This document shows, piece by piece, positions 34,927-43,220 of a DNA stretch of 64,000 bases (position 1 is its first letter; the number at the start of each line of letters is the position of its first letter). The notes below the pieces were generated by a model, which did not search any database, was not told the origin of the DNA, and saw only the letters and a program-made list of their open reading frames with translations. The stretch is from Singulisphaera sp. GP187. Lineage in GTDB: Bacteria > Planctomycetota > Planctomycetia > Isosphaerales > Isosphaeraceae. The stretch lies in assembly GCF_900129635.1 (NCBI RefSeq), contig NZ_FSRB01000002.1, positions 1,206,727-1,270,726 on the forward strand, in the 5' to 3' direction. The translations under genes and the position numbers were made by a program.

Positions 34927-35268
34927 TTAGCGTGGCGGCGCACGGGGCCGGGTCGAGAGCGGAGCGTTGACGATCGAGACGACCGGAGCCTTGTCGACTT
35001 CCCTCGCCAGGACGAGGACCGCACCCGCGACCACAAATTGCGCGGTCGGGATCTGGCCCTGGCTGAGGAAATCACAGAGTGGGCAGGAGTGGGAGAGGCT
35101 GAGGCTGGCAGCCTGGTCACCCGGTTCGTGGTCAGACCCGAGCACGGCGATGTGGACTGAACGATCGACGAGGCTGTGAAGAAATGAGGACCCGCCGAGC
35201 GCAATCGTCCCGTAGCTCAGCGAGAGGAGAACCGCGAGTCGTGTGAGACTGCCACGGTGAATGACCAA
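34927..35268 (-). CDS. Small secreted or membrane protein with CPLC motif
   Basis: About 113 residues. A hydrophobic N-terminus (LTRLAVLLSLSYGTIAL) looks like a signal or anchor. SHSCPLCDFLSQGQ in the middle holds a CxxC pair after a His, similar to the DUF2946-type small proteins. The predicted start is a TTG at 35268 with only a weak upstream ACGAAG. It precedes the DUF1559 gene in the same direction by 185 bases, an arrangement I believe recurs in planctomycetes, though this is from memory. The function is unknown; metal or thiol chemistry at the membrane is a guess. Confidence 0.6.
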   Translation of the reverse strand: MVIHRGSLTRLAVLLSLSYGTIALGGSSFLHSLVDRSVHIAVLGSDHEPGDQAASLSLSHSCPLCDFLSQGQIPTAQFVVAGAVLVLAREVDKAPVVSIVNAPLSTRPRAPPR

Positions 35269-35430
35269 GATACTTCGTCCCCGATGCGATGGAACGTTTC
35301 CCCAGAGAAAGCTTCACGTTCGCGAACGATGCCGCGACAATGAGAGTCCTCTTCTCCTCAGGGAGAGTGCCGCACCGGGCCATTTAGTTCCTCGGGGAAC
35401 CCTTTGTCAGAACGGGTTGGCGCAAGAACG

Positions 35431-35465
35431 AGGCCGTGGTCGCCGTTCGGAGACAACCACGGCCT
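35431..35465. terminator. Hairpin, possible bidirectional terminator
   Basis: Arms AGGCCGTGGT (35431-35440) and ACCACGGCCT (35456-35465) pair perfectly around 15 bases. It lies between divergent and convergent ends: past the PlsY-fusion stop on the minus strand and before the small Cys protein. No T-tract is present. Confidence 0.4.
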
Positions 35466-35534
35466 TCGGGATGTCCAAGTGTTCTGAAATGCAATTCTGT
35501 AGAGTAATCCCAGTGGATCGGAAACCGCCCCCTC

Positions 35535-35646
35535 CCCCCCCTGGGACCGCGGGCGTCCCGCCCGCTCTTAACTGGATTTAAATTATTGAATTATTGAATT
35601 GAAACAAATTGAATTGCGGGCGGGACGCCCGCGGTCCCAGGGGGGG
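35535..35646. repeat. Inverted GC-rich repeat, family A (perfect copy)
   Basis: Perfect arms of 30 bases (35535-35565 and 35617-35646) that begin CCCCCCTGGGACCGCGGGCG, around an AT-rich centre with repeated TTATTGAATT. It sits 36 bases beyond the PlsY-fusion stop codon. The degenerate copy is at 2565-2650. Confidence 0.8.
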
Positions 35647-35681
35647 AGGGAGAGGGTTGTCGGCTCACCGGAACGGCTCGA

Positions 35682-37445
35682 TTACCGTCGGCGCCCCAGG
35701 TGCTCTGAGGCAGCGACATGCTCATGCTTGCCGATGTTTTCGGGGCGATCGCGAACTGCGATCAGATGGATGCTTCCGGACCGGGTCGCCACGGCGAGCA
35801 AGCCTCGTTCAGGGGAGAACGCCAGGCCCATCGGGCGGGCGACGCCCAGGTTCAACGAGCCGGCCCGCAACGGGAATTCGCCCAGGAGCCGGCGCGTGGC
35901 GGCGTCGATGAGTGTCAGGCCCGCGCCCTGGGGCAGGATGCAGGCGATGCACCCGCCGCGAGTGGCCACGGTCTTGGGCCAGGGGATGACGACGGCGTCG
36001 CGGTCCGGCGTGGTCGCCGTCAGGATCGAGTCGTCCTTGCTCTCGGTCAGGTGCGGGGCCTCGCTCTGCTCAAGGTTGGACCGACTGATGAGCGCTGGCC
36101 GTTCGCGGTTCGCCAGGTCGACGGCGGCGATCTGGTTCGAGCCGAGCAGGGTCACGGCCGCATAATTTCCGCTTGCCGACAGCTTGATTCGAGCGGGGTC
36201 GTCGCCGGGCTGGTCGAACTCGAGGCGGCCGACGACCTGGGGAGGCGTGGCGCCAAGGTCGAACACTTCGAGCGCGGGGGCGGGCCGTTTCGGGTCGCCC
36301 TCCCCCCGACCGGAGGTTAAAACCAGGGCATGGCGACCGTCGGCCGTGACGATCAGGTCGTCCGGGTACATCCCGGCGGGGACGGGCTGGCCGACCGGCT
36401 CGCCTTGAAGGTCGAACGCCCGCCACCAGCCTGGCTTGACGTGCCGTTCGTCGCCCGACGGCCGGACCAGCACGTAGAGGCGATCTCGGGTGGTCCAGAC
36501 CGCGACGGGCTTGCCCTCGAGCTCGAGGTCGCGGGCCACCTCGAGTTGCTCGGCCTTGGTCACGTGGTAGAGGACCACCCGATTGTAGCGCGGGCAGGTG
36601 ACGGCCAAAAGCTTGCCGTGATCGGCATAGGCTAATCGTTCGGTGCGCTGATGACCGGTGCCGACGCGTTCGACCTCGGTCAAATCATAGGGCTGAAGAC
36701 GCAGCTCCGAACGGCGGTTCGCCTGGGCGGCGAGCCCGTAGATCGCGCCCGCTCCGACCAGGGCCAGGATCGGGATGAGAACCCAGGCGACTCGACCGGA
36801 AGGGTGCTTTTTGCGGAACGAGACTTTCGGCTCGGTCCCCTGTTTGATCCGGACGATGTTCTTGCGATGCCGCACGACGAGGAGGCTGAACAACCCGATC
36901 GTCACGACGCTCATGGCGAGATGCTCCTGATTCCAGGGGTCATCGACCCGGCCGAAGTAGACGGCCAGGAAGACCAGGCCTCCAAGCATCGACGAGAACG
37001 ACACAAACCGAGTCACGACCAACGCCAGCACGAACCCAACAAACGCCGCCAGGCTCGCCACCCAGTTGAGCGCGAGCAATGCGCCCAGGCTGGTGGCGAC
37101 CCCTTTCCCCCCCTTGAATTTCAAATAGATGGGAAAGTTGTGCCCCATGATCGTCGCCAGGGCCACGAAGACGCCGAGCTGCGGCACCGCGTGCCCGGTG
37201 AAGCGGGCGACGGCCATCGGGAACAGGTACGTCGGCAGGAACCCTTTGGCGAGGTCGAGCAAGAACACGTAGACGAAAAAGCGGAACCCGAGCACGCGGC
37301 CCACGTTGGTGGCGCCGATGTTGCCCGAGCCCACCGTGCGGATGTCGACCCCGCGCGCCCAGAGCGCCGTGAGGTAGCCGAACGGGATCGCGCCGATCAG
37401 GTAGGCGACCGGGATTGTCAGAATGGCCAAGGAGGTCGAGTTCAC
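35682..37445 (-). CDS. plsY: PlsY acyl-phosphate:glycerol-3-phosphate acyltransferase fused to a beta-propeller-like domain
   Basis: 587 residues, nearly three times the usual PlsY. Residues 1-205 are a complete PlsY: GSGNIGATNVGR (39-50) and GHNFPIYLKFKGGKGVATSLG in two adjoining parts (101-121) are the acyl-phosphate and glycerol-phosphate binding motifs of this inner-membrane enzyme, which makes lysophosphatidate for phospholipids. A further transmembrane helix (about 228-248) leads to some 330 residues resembling WD40/YVTN-type propeller blades (GKLLAVTCPRYNRVVLYHV, GRHALVLTSG). The GTG start overlaps the stop of the nucleotidyltransferase gene by four bases, suggesting translational coupling. 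Confidence 0.9.
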   Translation of the reverse strand: MNSTSLAILTIPVAYLIGAIPFGYLTALWARGVDIRTVGSGNIGATNVGRVLGFRFFVYVFLLDLAKGFLPTYLFPMAVARFTGHAVPQLGVFVALATIMGHNFPIYLKFKGGKGVATSLGALLALNWVASLAAFVGFVLALVVTRFVSFSSMLGGLVFLAVYFGRVDDPWNQEHLAMSVVTIGLFSLLVVRHRKNIVRIKQGTEPKVSFRKKHPSGRVAWVLIPILALVGAGAIYGLAAQANRRSELRLQPYDLTEVERVGTGHQRTERLAYADHGKLLAVTCPRYNRVVLYHVTKAEQLEVARDLELEGKPVAVWTTRDRLYVLVRPSGDERHVKPGWWRAFDLQGEPVGQPVPAGMYPDDLIVTADGRHALVLTSGRGEGDPKRPAPALEVFDLGATPPQVVGRLEFDQPGDDPARIKLSASGNYAAVTLLGSNQIAAVDLANRERPALISRSNLEQSEAPHLTESKDDSILTATTPDRDAVVIPWPKTVATRGGCIACILPQGAGLTLIDAATRRLLGEFPLRAGSLNLGVARPMGLAFSPERGLLAVATRSGSIHLIAVRDRPENIGKHEHVAASEHLGRRR

Positions 37446-38203
37446 TGGTCGCGTCCGATCTTCAGCTTTGGCTTTTCCATGTCGCCCAGGAAGGCGGCCC
37501 TGCGCGACTCGAAGATTTCGTTGGCCGTGGCGTAGTCGTCATGCCGCCCGATGTCGAGCCAGTAGCAGTCTTGCCGGAAGCAATGCACGGGAGACCCTTG
37601 TTTCCGCATCGATTCGAGCAGGTTGGGCATCGGCAACGGCTCGCCGGGAACGAGCAGGTCCCACGCGGACGGGTCGAGGATGTAGACGCCCATGCTGACC
37701 TGGAACGAATATTCCGGCTTCTCACGGTAGCCGGTCAAGACGTGCGCGTCATCGGCGTCGTCGAACTCGAGGACGCCGAAGTCGATCCGGACCTCTCGCG
37801 GGTAAGACGCGACCGTCGCGGCCGCTCCCCGCTCGCGGTGGAATTCGTACATGGCGCCATAATCCAAAGTTGTAAGAATGTCCCCATTGATCACGAGCAC
37901 CGGCTCGGTGGGCCGTTCGAGCAGGGTCAGACCCCCCGCGGTACCGAGCGGCGTGACCTCACGGCGGTAGTCGAGCCGGGTGCCGAACTTCTTGCCGTTG
38001 CCGCAGAAGGCCTCGATCAGTTCGGTCAGGTAACCGGTGATGATCGTGACGTCGCTGAAGCCGAAGCGGGCGAGTTGGCGAAGCACCACCTCGATGATCG
38101 GCATCGGATCATCTTCGCCCAGGGGCATCAGCGGCTTGGGGAACACGTGAGTGAACGGGCGGAGCCGCGTCCCCTTGCCACCCGCGAGGAGGACCGCTTG
38201 CAT
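37442..38203 (-). CDS. Sugar-1-phosphate nucleotidyltransferase
   Basis: A 253-residue cytoplasmic enzyme of the NTP_transferase family that joins a sugar phosphate to an NTP. LLAGGKGTRLRPFT (5-18) binds the nucleotide, FPKPLMPLG follows, and VINGDIL holds the metal aspartate. DCYWLDIGRHDDYATAN near the end is typical of mannose-1-phosphate guanylyltransferase-like and RfbA-like members. AGGAG precedes ATG 38203. It is the ninth gene of the envelope cluster and overlaps the PlsY gene by four bases. It most likely supplies an activated sugar for the glycosyltransferases upstream. Confidence 0.9.
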   Translation of the reverse strand: MQAVLLAGGKGTRLRPFTHVFPKPLMPLGEDDPMPIIEVVLRQLARFGFSDVTIITGYLTELIEAFCGNGKKFGTRLDYRREVTPLGTAGGLTLLERPTEPVLVINGDILTTLDYGAMYEFHRERGAAATVASYPREVRIDFGVLEFDDADDAHVLTGYREKPEYSFQVSMGVYILDPSAWDLLVPGEPLPMPNLLESMRKQGSPVHCFRQDCYWLDIGRHDDYATANEIFESRRAAFLGDMEKPKLKIGRDQ

Positions 38204-38271
38204 TGTGAGAGGCTCCTATCAAAATAAGGGCAGATCACTACAAGAGAATTCGGATCCATTCGTCCCGTCTT

Positions 38272-38393
38272 GTAGGGTGGGCACGGCCCACCATCTTTTT
38301 TTCGGTTCTCGCTCCCAAGCAGGCGTAGAGGAGTTGGTCACGCCCTGCCCTGCTCTCCCAGGCCTCTTCCCTGGTGGGCCGTGCCCACCCTAC
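38272..38393. repeat. Inverted repeat, family D
   Basis: Perfect 22-base arms (38272-38293 and 38372-38393) beginning GTAGGGTGGGCACGG, flanked inside and out by runs of T or A. It lies between the GT4 and nucleotidyltransferase genes and may attenuate transcription there. A shorter relative is at 56557-56601. Confidence 0.75.
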
Positions 38394-38409
38394 GAAAAAA
38401 AGGGTGGCC

Positions 38410-39633
38410 TTATCGGCGCGCTTTCTTTGCGGTGGCTCGATTGCCGTGCGGTGTCCGTCGGGTTCTCGACCCGGCGACATCCTCGAAAACCTGGACCAAG
38501 CGACTGACATGCTTGTCGAACGATTGCTCGAGACCCAGTTGCATGGCACGCTCCGACATCAATTGGCGACCGGCGTCGTCGGTCATGCGGTCGATGGCGC
38601 CGATCATCTCGCCGAGGGCGTCGGGGGCCGTCAGGATGTAGCCTTCGCGGCCGTCGGTCATGACCTCGCCGGCCCCGTTGCACGAGGTCGTGATCACGGG
38701 GAGTCCGCACGCCAGGGCCTCGAAGACGACGAGCGAACAGGGGTCGTAATAGGTTGGCAGCACGAAGAAGTCGCTCGCCCAGAAGCAAGGGCGGATGTCG
38801 GGGGTGTACCCTAGCCAGTGAACGGTATCGGCCAGGTCGAGGTTGTTGGCCATGCGGCGGAACCGCGCGACCTTGCCGCCTCCACAGACGAGCAAGTGGA
38901 CCGGGCGGCCTTGGGGATCGAGTCGCTTTCGCTCGGCCAACGCCTTCAGGAGTGGCTCGAGCCCCTTGAGCGCGAAGTTATGGCCGACGAACAGGGCAAC
39001 CAGGTCGTTCGGCGCCAGGCCGACCTTGTTGCGGAAGGCGCAGCGGTTGGCCGCGGGGTGATCGACCTGCAAGCGACCGGCGTCGATGGCATTCGGGATC
39101 ACATGAACGCGCGATCGCGGCAGATGGTGGTACTCTTGGAGATGCTCCTTGACCATGTTGCTGACGGCGATCACGCGCACCTGGCGCTGGGGATCGTATT
39201 GCTTCTGTTCGATCGCCTCATAGGTCCAGAACTTAGGATTGGCGAGCTTGCCCAGGCGGTAGAGCGAGCGTTTGAAGCCGGCGGGGAACCGCTTGGCGTT
39301 TGCTTCGAGGCTTCCCCGATGAACTCCCCCTTGGGGAATGATGACGTCGTGGTGCCAGGTGTTGATCAGGCCGACCGTGCAGTCGTGCGACGCCTCGCTG
39401 AGCGCCTTCTCCGAGTTCTTTGCGAAGCTGCGGATTCGTCCGGTGCGGGTCCGTCCGTCCGCTGCGACCGGGATGCAATTCACCTCGGGCGGAAGCGCTC
39501 CCTCACGCCATGACTCGGCGTAGAGGTCGACCTCGTGCCCTAACTGGATGAGGTGCTGGCAGAGATCGACGACGTAGGTCTCGGCTCCGCCTCGCGTCGG
39601 GTCGACCCTCTGGAAATTCAGGGCCAAACGCAT
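38410..39633 (-). CDS. Glycosyltransferase family 4, WaaG-like
   Basis: A 407-residue GT-B enzyme. N-terminal GGAETYVVDLCQHL is the acceptor-side glycine motif, VHVIPNAID links the domains, FVGHNFALKGL and LVCGGG lie in the donor fold, and SLVVFEALACGLPVITT is the E-x7-E nucleotide-sugar site. Such enzymes add hexoses to the lipopolysaccharide core. ATG 39633 is chosen because MRLALNFQRVDP is the usual start and GGGGGACA precedes it; an ATG at 39654 adds seven residues. The preceding gene is a WaaP-like kinase, supporting a core-oligosaccharide role. Confidence 0.9.
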   Translation of the reverse strand: MRLALNFQRVDPTRGGAETYVVDLCQHLIQLGHEVDLYAESWREGALPPEVNCIPVAADGRTRTGRIRSFAKNSEKALSEASHDCTVGLINTWHHDVIIPQGGVHRGSLEANAKRFPAGFKRSLYRLGKLANPKFWTYEAIEQKQYDPQRQVRVIAVSNMVKEHLQEYHHLPRSRVHVIPNAIDAGRLQVDHPAANRCAFRNKVGLAPNDLVALFVGHNFALKGLEPLLKALAERKRLDPQGRPVHLLVCGGGKVARFRRMANNLDLADTVHWLGYTPDIRPCFWASDFFVLPTYYDPCSLVVFEALACGLPVITTSCNGAGEVMTDGREGYILTAPDALGEMIGAIDRMTDDAGRQLMSERAMQLGLEQSFDKHVSRLVQVFEDVAGSRTRRTPHGNRATAKKARR

Positions 39634-39692
39634 CGTTCTATGTCCCCCAGACACCGGCCATTGATTCGGTTTGGATTCAAGAGCGCCCGTAT

Positions 39693-40538
39693 TTACGAAT
39701 TATTATGAGAGAAATACCGCTCGGCCTTGATTCGGATCATTCGTGCCTGCCAGCCAGGTCGCCGCAGTTTAAGCCTGCGGCGGTAGAGTACCCAGAACCT
39801 CATCACATCGCGGTCGTTGATCCCAGGCACTCCACGCGTCGAGAAGAGCAGTTGACCGAGGTCCTTCCACCGCCAGCGGTCGGGCCAGAGCCGGTGCTCC
39901 TGGGTGCGGTGAAGGTCGATCAGGGTCAGGCTTGGCAACGGGTCCGGAGCCGGTTCCATCGCGACGAAGAAGTGGCAGAGGTAGAGGTCTTTATGGAACA
40001 CGTTCGCCCCGTGCAGGGTGGCGACGATCCGGGCCATCTCGGCGATGACGCTCCGTTTCCAGGCCGCGAGCCTCGCGGGCGTGTGGGCCGCCACCAAGTC
40101 AGGCATGGCTTCGTTGAGTGCGAGGCAGCCGGTCAGCTCGGCGATCATCAGGAAACTTTTCAGCGTTCCCCAAGGGCCGATCTGCTCGCCGGCCGCGACC
40201 ACCTCGGGGACGGCGATGCCGAGTGCCCGGACTCGTTCGAGGTGGGCCCATTCGGCCGCCGCGGGGGTGTGCTTCCCGTTGGGGTGGATCAAGGCGCCGA
40301 GTCGCGCCGGCCAGGGGAGTTGGTAGTGCCGCTTCAGGTAGACCGGGAGCGGCCCTGACGGGGCATGGAAGACGACCCGGGCCGTCGATCGACCCTGCTT
40401 GGCGTGGAGGCGATCGCGGCTCTCCAGATCCATCACCGTCGCTTCGAGATCGGCCGGAAAGGCCGCGCGGTGGCGTTCGGCGAACCAGGACCAGACGGTG
40501 CCTCGAACGAGTCGTTTCCAGAGCGTGCCGTGACTCAT
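39693..40538 (-). CDS. Lipopolysaccharide core kinase-like protein (WaaP/Kdo kinase family)
   Basis: A 281-residue kinase-fold protein. LPVYLKRHY carries the probable ATP lysine, and NVFHKDLYLCHFF is the catalytic loop with Asp, matching the WaaP/InaA/Kdo-kinase family that phosphorylates heptose or Kdo in the inner core. LTLIDLHR supplies the metal-binding Asp. Its ATG overlaps the stop of the upstream GT39-like gene as ATGA, so translation is probably coupled. The frame is open far upstream to 41150, but those residues lie within the neighbouring gene and are not coding. Confidence 0.88.
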   Translation of the reverse strand: MSHGTLWKRLVRGTVWSWFAERHRAAFPADLEATVMDLESRDRLHAKQGRSTARVVFHAPSGPLPVYLKRHYQLPWPARLGALIHPNGKHTPAAAEWAHLERVRALGIAVPEVVAAGEQIGPWGTLKSFLMIAELTGCLALNEAMPDLVAAHTPARLAAWKRSVIAEMARIVATLHGANVFHKDLYLCHFFVAMEPAPDPLPSLTLIDLHRTQEHRLWPDRWRWKDLGQLLFSTRGVPGINDRDVMRFWVLYRRRLKLRRPGWQARMIRIKAERYFSHNNS

Positions 40539-42172
40539 CGCCGAATGCCCTCCCAGGACGCGGGCCGGCGATAGCGGTAGACCCTGACCCCTGCCCCTCC
40601 ATGTCCATCCTGCCGCTCGGGGAACTCCACGACCGGATCGGCCGCATAGGCGAGCACCGCCCTGAGCGTCGCGGCGCGGCGGCTCTCGGCCTCCAACTCG
40701 CCGGTCCCGACGACCACGTAGCGCAACTGCGAATCGGTAAAGGCCTGGCGGACGTGCCAGTAGTCGTAGCTCCGCCGGCCCGAGACGAAGGCGGCCCAGC
40801 CGCGCGTGTCGAGCACCGCGTCCGCCGGGTCCGTGTGAGCGGCCAGCCAGCGGCCGGCGGCCCAGTGTCCCCACCGGCTCGGATGAATCGGCTTCGATTG
40901 GAGCCTGACTCCGGCCGTGACCAGGGTCAGCACGGCGACAGCGCCGGCGATTCGCGCGAACCGAGGACTCCACCGGAGCTTCACGGCGATGCCACGCATG
41001 CAGACGAACGTGCCGGCGGCCGCCCATGGGATCGACGCCGCCACAAGTGTCAGTGTGTGACGATCGGAGAGATAACCCATCTTGAACGCGTGCCGGAACA
41101 GGACGAGACTGAACAAGGCCAGGTAAACGGCGATGAGCCGAGGCCCCCATTGCGGCGGACTCGGTTCACCATCAGGCGTTGGCTGGTGCTCTTGGTTCGG
41201 CGCACAGAGCTGCCGAATGAACCGAGCGCGGGCGACCCCCCAAACAGCGAAGACCGCGAACAGCCCGCAGAGGCATTCCGCCCACTGCAGGCCGAGTCTC
41301 ACCACGATTCCCGGCGCGGTTGCGATCGCCGGTTCTTCCGACTCCTCCTTGGGAGCGAAGTCCCACCGAGGGTCGTTCAAGCCTGGCGGCAGCCATTGTT
41401 TGGCGCGGCGAACTTGCGGCTTCCGCGGTCCCATGCCCATGGCCTGTCTCAAGGCCAGCTTTTCCGAGACCTCTCCCTTGAGCAGAGCGTACGCGCCGAC
41501 GATCACGAGGAAGGAGAGGCCGAGTGCGGGCAATCGAGCCAGTGCGATCCGCGTCCGAGGCCGAGGAAGCGTGGCCACTCCGACTCCGCTGCGCGTGATC
41601 CAGGTCAGGGCGACGGCGAGCGGAACGACGAGGACCTCGGGCCTGGCCAGGAATCCGAGCCCGGCGACGAGTCCACAGCCCAAGGGGGCCTTCCAGCCGC
41701 TCGAACGGAGGCTGATCTCGCCCAGCCAGAGTGCGAGAAGCGCGGCGAACAGGGCCAGACTGTCGCTCAGGGTATCGTGACCGATCGCCGCGGGGAGCGG
41801 CAGCACGACGTAGATCAGGACCGCCACCCAGGCGATCCGAGCGTCGAACAGGGTGCGAGTCAGCCCGTAGAGGGGAATCAGCAAGGCGAGTGAGGCCAGC
41901 GCGGCCACCGCTTGCGCGGCGATCCGCCAGGTGTTGGGCCCCTTCCCGTTGATCGCGGCGACGAACGGTTCGCCCAGCGCGACGAGGGCGGGATAGAGCG
42001 GGTGCTGGTCGGACCCTCGGACCACGTCGATCCAGGGTTTGCTCTGGAAATCGCGAGCGGTCCGGAGGAATTTCAGGCCGTCCTGGGCGGGCAGCACCGA
42101 CCGGGCGATGCCGGTGATGTGCAAAGCGGCCGCCAGCAGGACTAGCGCGAGCAGAGAGCGGCGGCCAGACAT
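40535..42172 (-). CDS. GT39/ArnT-like membrane glycosyltransferase
   Basis: A 545-residue protein with about ten hydrophobic segments. After the first helix, QDGLKFLRTARDF and GSDQHPLYPALV occupy the first periplasmic loop, where GT-C enzymes carry the catalytic acidic residue. Later segments resemble dolichyl-phosphate-mannose transferases and ArnT, which use polyprenyl-phosphate sugars at the periplasmic face. GGAGGAA precedes ATG 42172; the ATG at 42232 is less likely. Together with its neighbours it should modify lipid A, core or a surface glycan; the sugar is unknown. Confidence 0.85.
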   Translation of the reverse strand: MSGRRSLLALVLLAAALHITGIARSVLPAQDGLKFLRTARDFQSKPWIDVVRGSDQHPLYPALVALGEPFVAAINGKGPNTWRIAAQAVAALASLALLIPLYGLTRTLFDARIAWVAVLIYVVLPLPAAIGHDTLSDSLALFAALLALWLGEISLRSSGWKAPLGCGLVAGLGFLARPEVLVVPLAVALTWITRSGVGVATLPRPRTRIALARLPALGLSFLVIVGAYALLKGEVSEKLALRQAMGMGPRKPQVRRAKQWLPPGLNDPRWDFAPKEESEEPAIATAPGIVVRLGLQWAECLCGLFAVFAVWGVARARFIRQLCAPNQEHQPTPDGEPSPPQWGPRLIAVYLALFSLVLFRHAFKMGYLSDRHTLTLVAASIPWAAAGTFVCMRGIAVKLRWSPRFARIAGAVAVLTLVTAGVRLQSKPIHPSRWGHWAAGRWLAAHTDPADAVLDTRGWAAFVSGRRSYDYWHVRQAFTDSQLRYVVVGTGELEAESRRAATLRAVLAYAADPVVEFPERQDGHGGAGVRVYRYRRPASWEGIRR

Positions 42173-42247
42173 CGAGCGAGTTCCTCCTTGAACCCGAACG
42201 GCGCGGCACGATCCATCGTCCGCGGGCCGCATAATACGTCCAGGTGT

Positions 42248-43180
42248 TCACACGGTCAATGGCAACCGAGGCCGCGCCCGCACCTCGTTCCAGAGGTCTT
42301 CCAGGCTCGCTTCCCAGGAGATTTCCGGGCCCCAGCCGGTGTGCTCCACGATCCGCCGGATGTCGGCGCGGGAGTCGCCGGGGCCGGCGCTGGCGGCGCG
42401 ATCAGGATCGCTCGTCACCCGAACCCGCTCCCCGCTCAGCCGGTGGAGCCGCTCGAGTCCGTCCCCCACCCGCTGCGACTTGCCGGTCCCGACATGATAG
42501 ACGAGCCCAGGTCGACCGTGCCGAGCCAGCGCGATCAAGGCGCGGGCGACGTCGCGGACGTCCACGAAGTCGCGCCTCGTGTCGAGACAACCGACGCTCA
42601 ACTCTTCGACCGAGGGGTCGCTGAATTGGGCGGCGAACCGACCCAACGACTGGGATTCGGGCGTTCCCGGGCCGATCGGGTTGAAGATCCGCGCGACCAT
42701 GACCTCGACCGGTGGTCGCGCTGCCAGTCCGGCGCAAGTGGCCAGCCACTTGCTCAGCCCGTAGGGCGTCTCCGGCCGGCAGGGATGGCTTTCGCCGACG
42801 GGAAGCTCGTGCTCGTCCACCGGTCCGAGTTCGGCCGCCGAACCGGCCAGGATCAGGCGGACGGGGCGTCTGCGTTCGCGGAGCGTGTCGAGCAGCAGGG
42901 CCGTGGCCACGCTGTTGGCGTTGTAGAGGTCCGCCGCGGACGCTGGCGGTGTCTTGCCGGCGAGGTGGTAGATGATCGACGGGTTTGCCTGCTCGATCGC
43001 CGCTCGGAGACTTTCCAGGTTCGTCAGGTCGGCCTGGAGGAACGATTCCGCCGGCCAATCGGCGGGACGGCGTCGGCCGATCGTCACCAACCGCCCGCAC
43101 GAGTCCGGGGATCCGCGCAGCGCGTCGCGAAGCGGCCGGCCGAGAAATCCGCTGGCTCCCGTCACCAGGGAGACTGGCAT
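42248..43180 (-). CDS. NAD(P)-dependent sugar epimerase/reductase (extended SDR)
   Basis: A 310-residue Rossmann-fold enzyme acting on nucleotide sugars. VTGASGFLG is the dinucleotide-binding glycine motif, GSAAELGPV leads to the active site and YGLSK supplies the catalytic Tyr and Lys. RIFNPIGPG and DTRRDFVDVRDVA resemble GDP-4-keto-6-deoxymannose reductases (RMD), which is the best guess. ATG 43180 is preferred because GAGG lies at the right distance; ATGs at 43207 and 43195 are possible. It lies between the two glycosyltransferases and could feed deoxysugar into the same glycan. Confidence 0.88.
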   Translation of the reverse strand: MPVSLVTGASGFLGRPLRDALRGSPDSCGRLVTIGRRRPADWPAESFLQADLTNLESLRAAIEQANPSIIYHLAGKTPPASAADLYNANSVATALLLDTLRERRRPVRLILAGSAAELGPVDEHELPVGESHPCRPETPYGLSKWLATCAGLAARPPVEVMVARIFNPIGPGTPESQSLGRFAAQFSDPSVEELSVGCLDTRRDFVDVRDVARALIALARHGRPGLVYHVGTGKSQRVGDGLERLHRLSGERVRVTSDPDRAASAGPGDSRADIRRIVEHTGWGPEISWEASLEDLWNEVRARPRLPLTV

Positions 43181-43220
43181 GCGTGCCTCGTCCATTGGTA
43201 GTTGCACCCCTTTTTGCCCG

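Noticed and set aside
40539-41150. N-terminal extension of the WaaP-like kinase frame
   Set aside because: It lies wholly inside the GT39-like gene in another frame; the ATGA overlap at 40535-40538 gives a better start.
40118-41893. Plus-strand ORF (591 residues) across the WaaP-like and GT39-like genes
   Set aside because: It spans a clear gene boundary on the other strand and has an Arg/Gly/Pro-rich sequence without domain.
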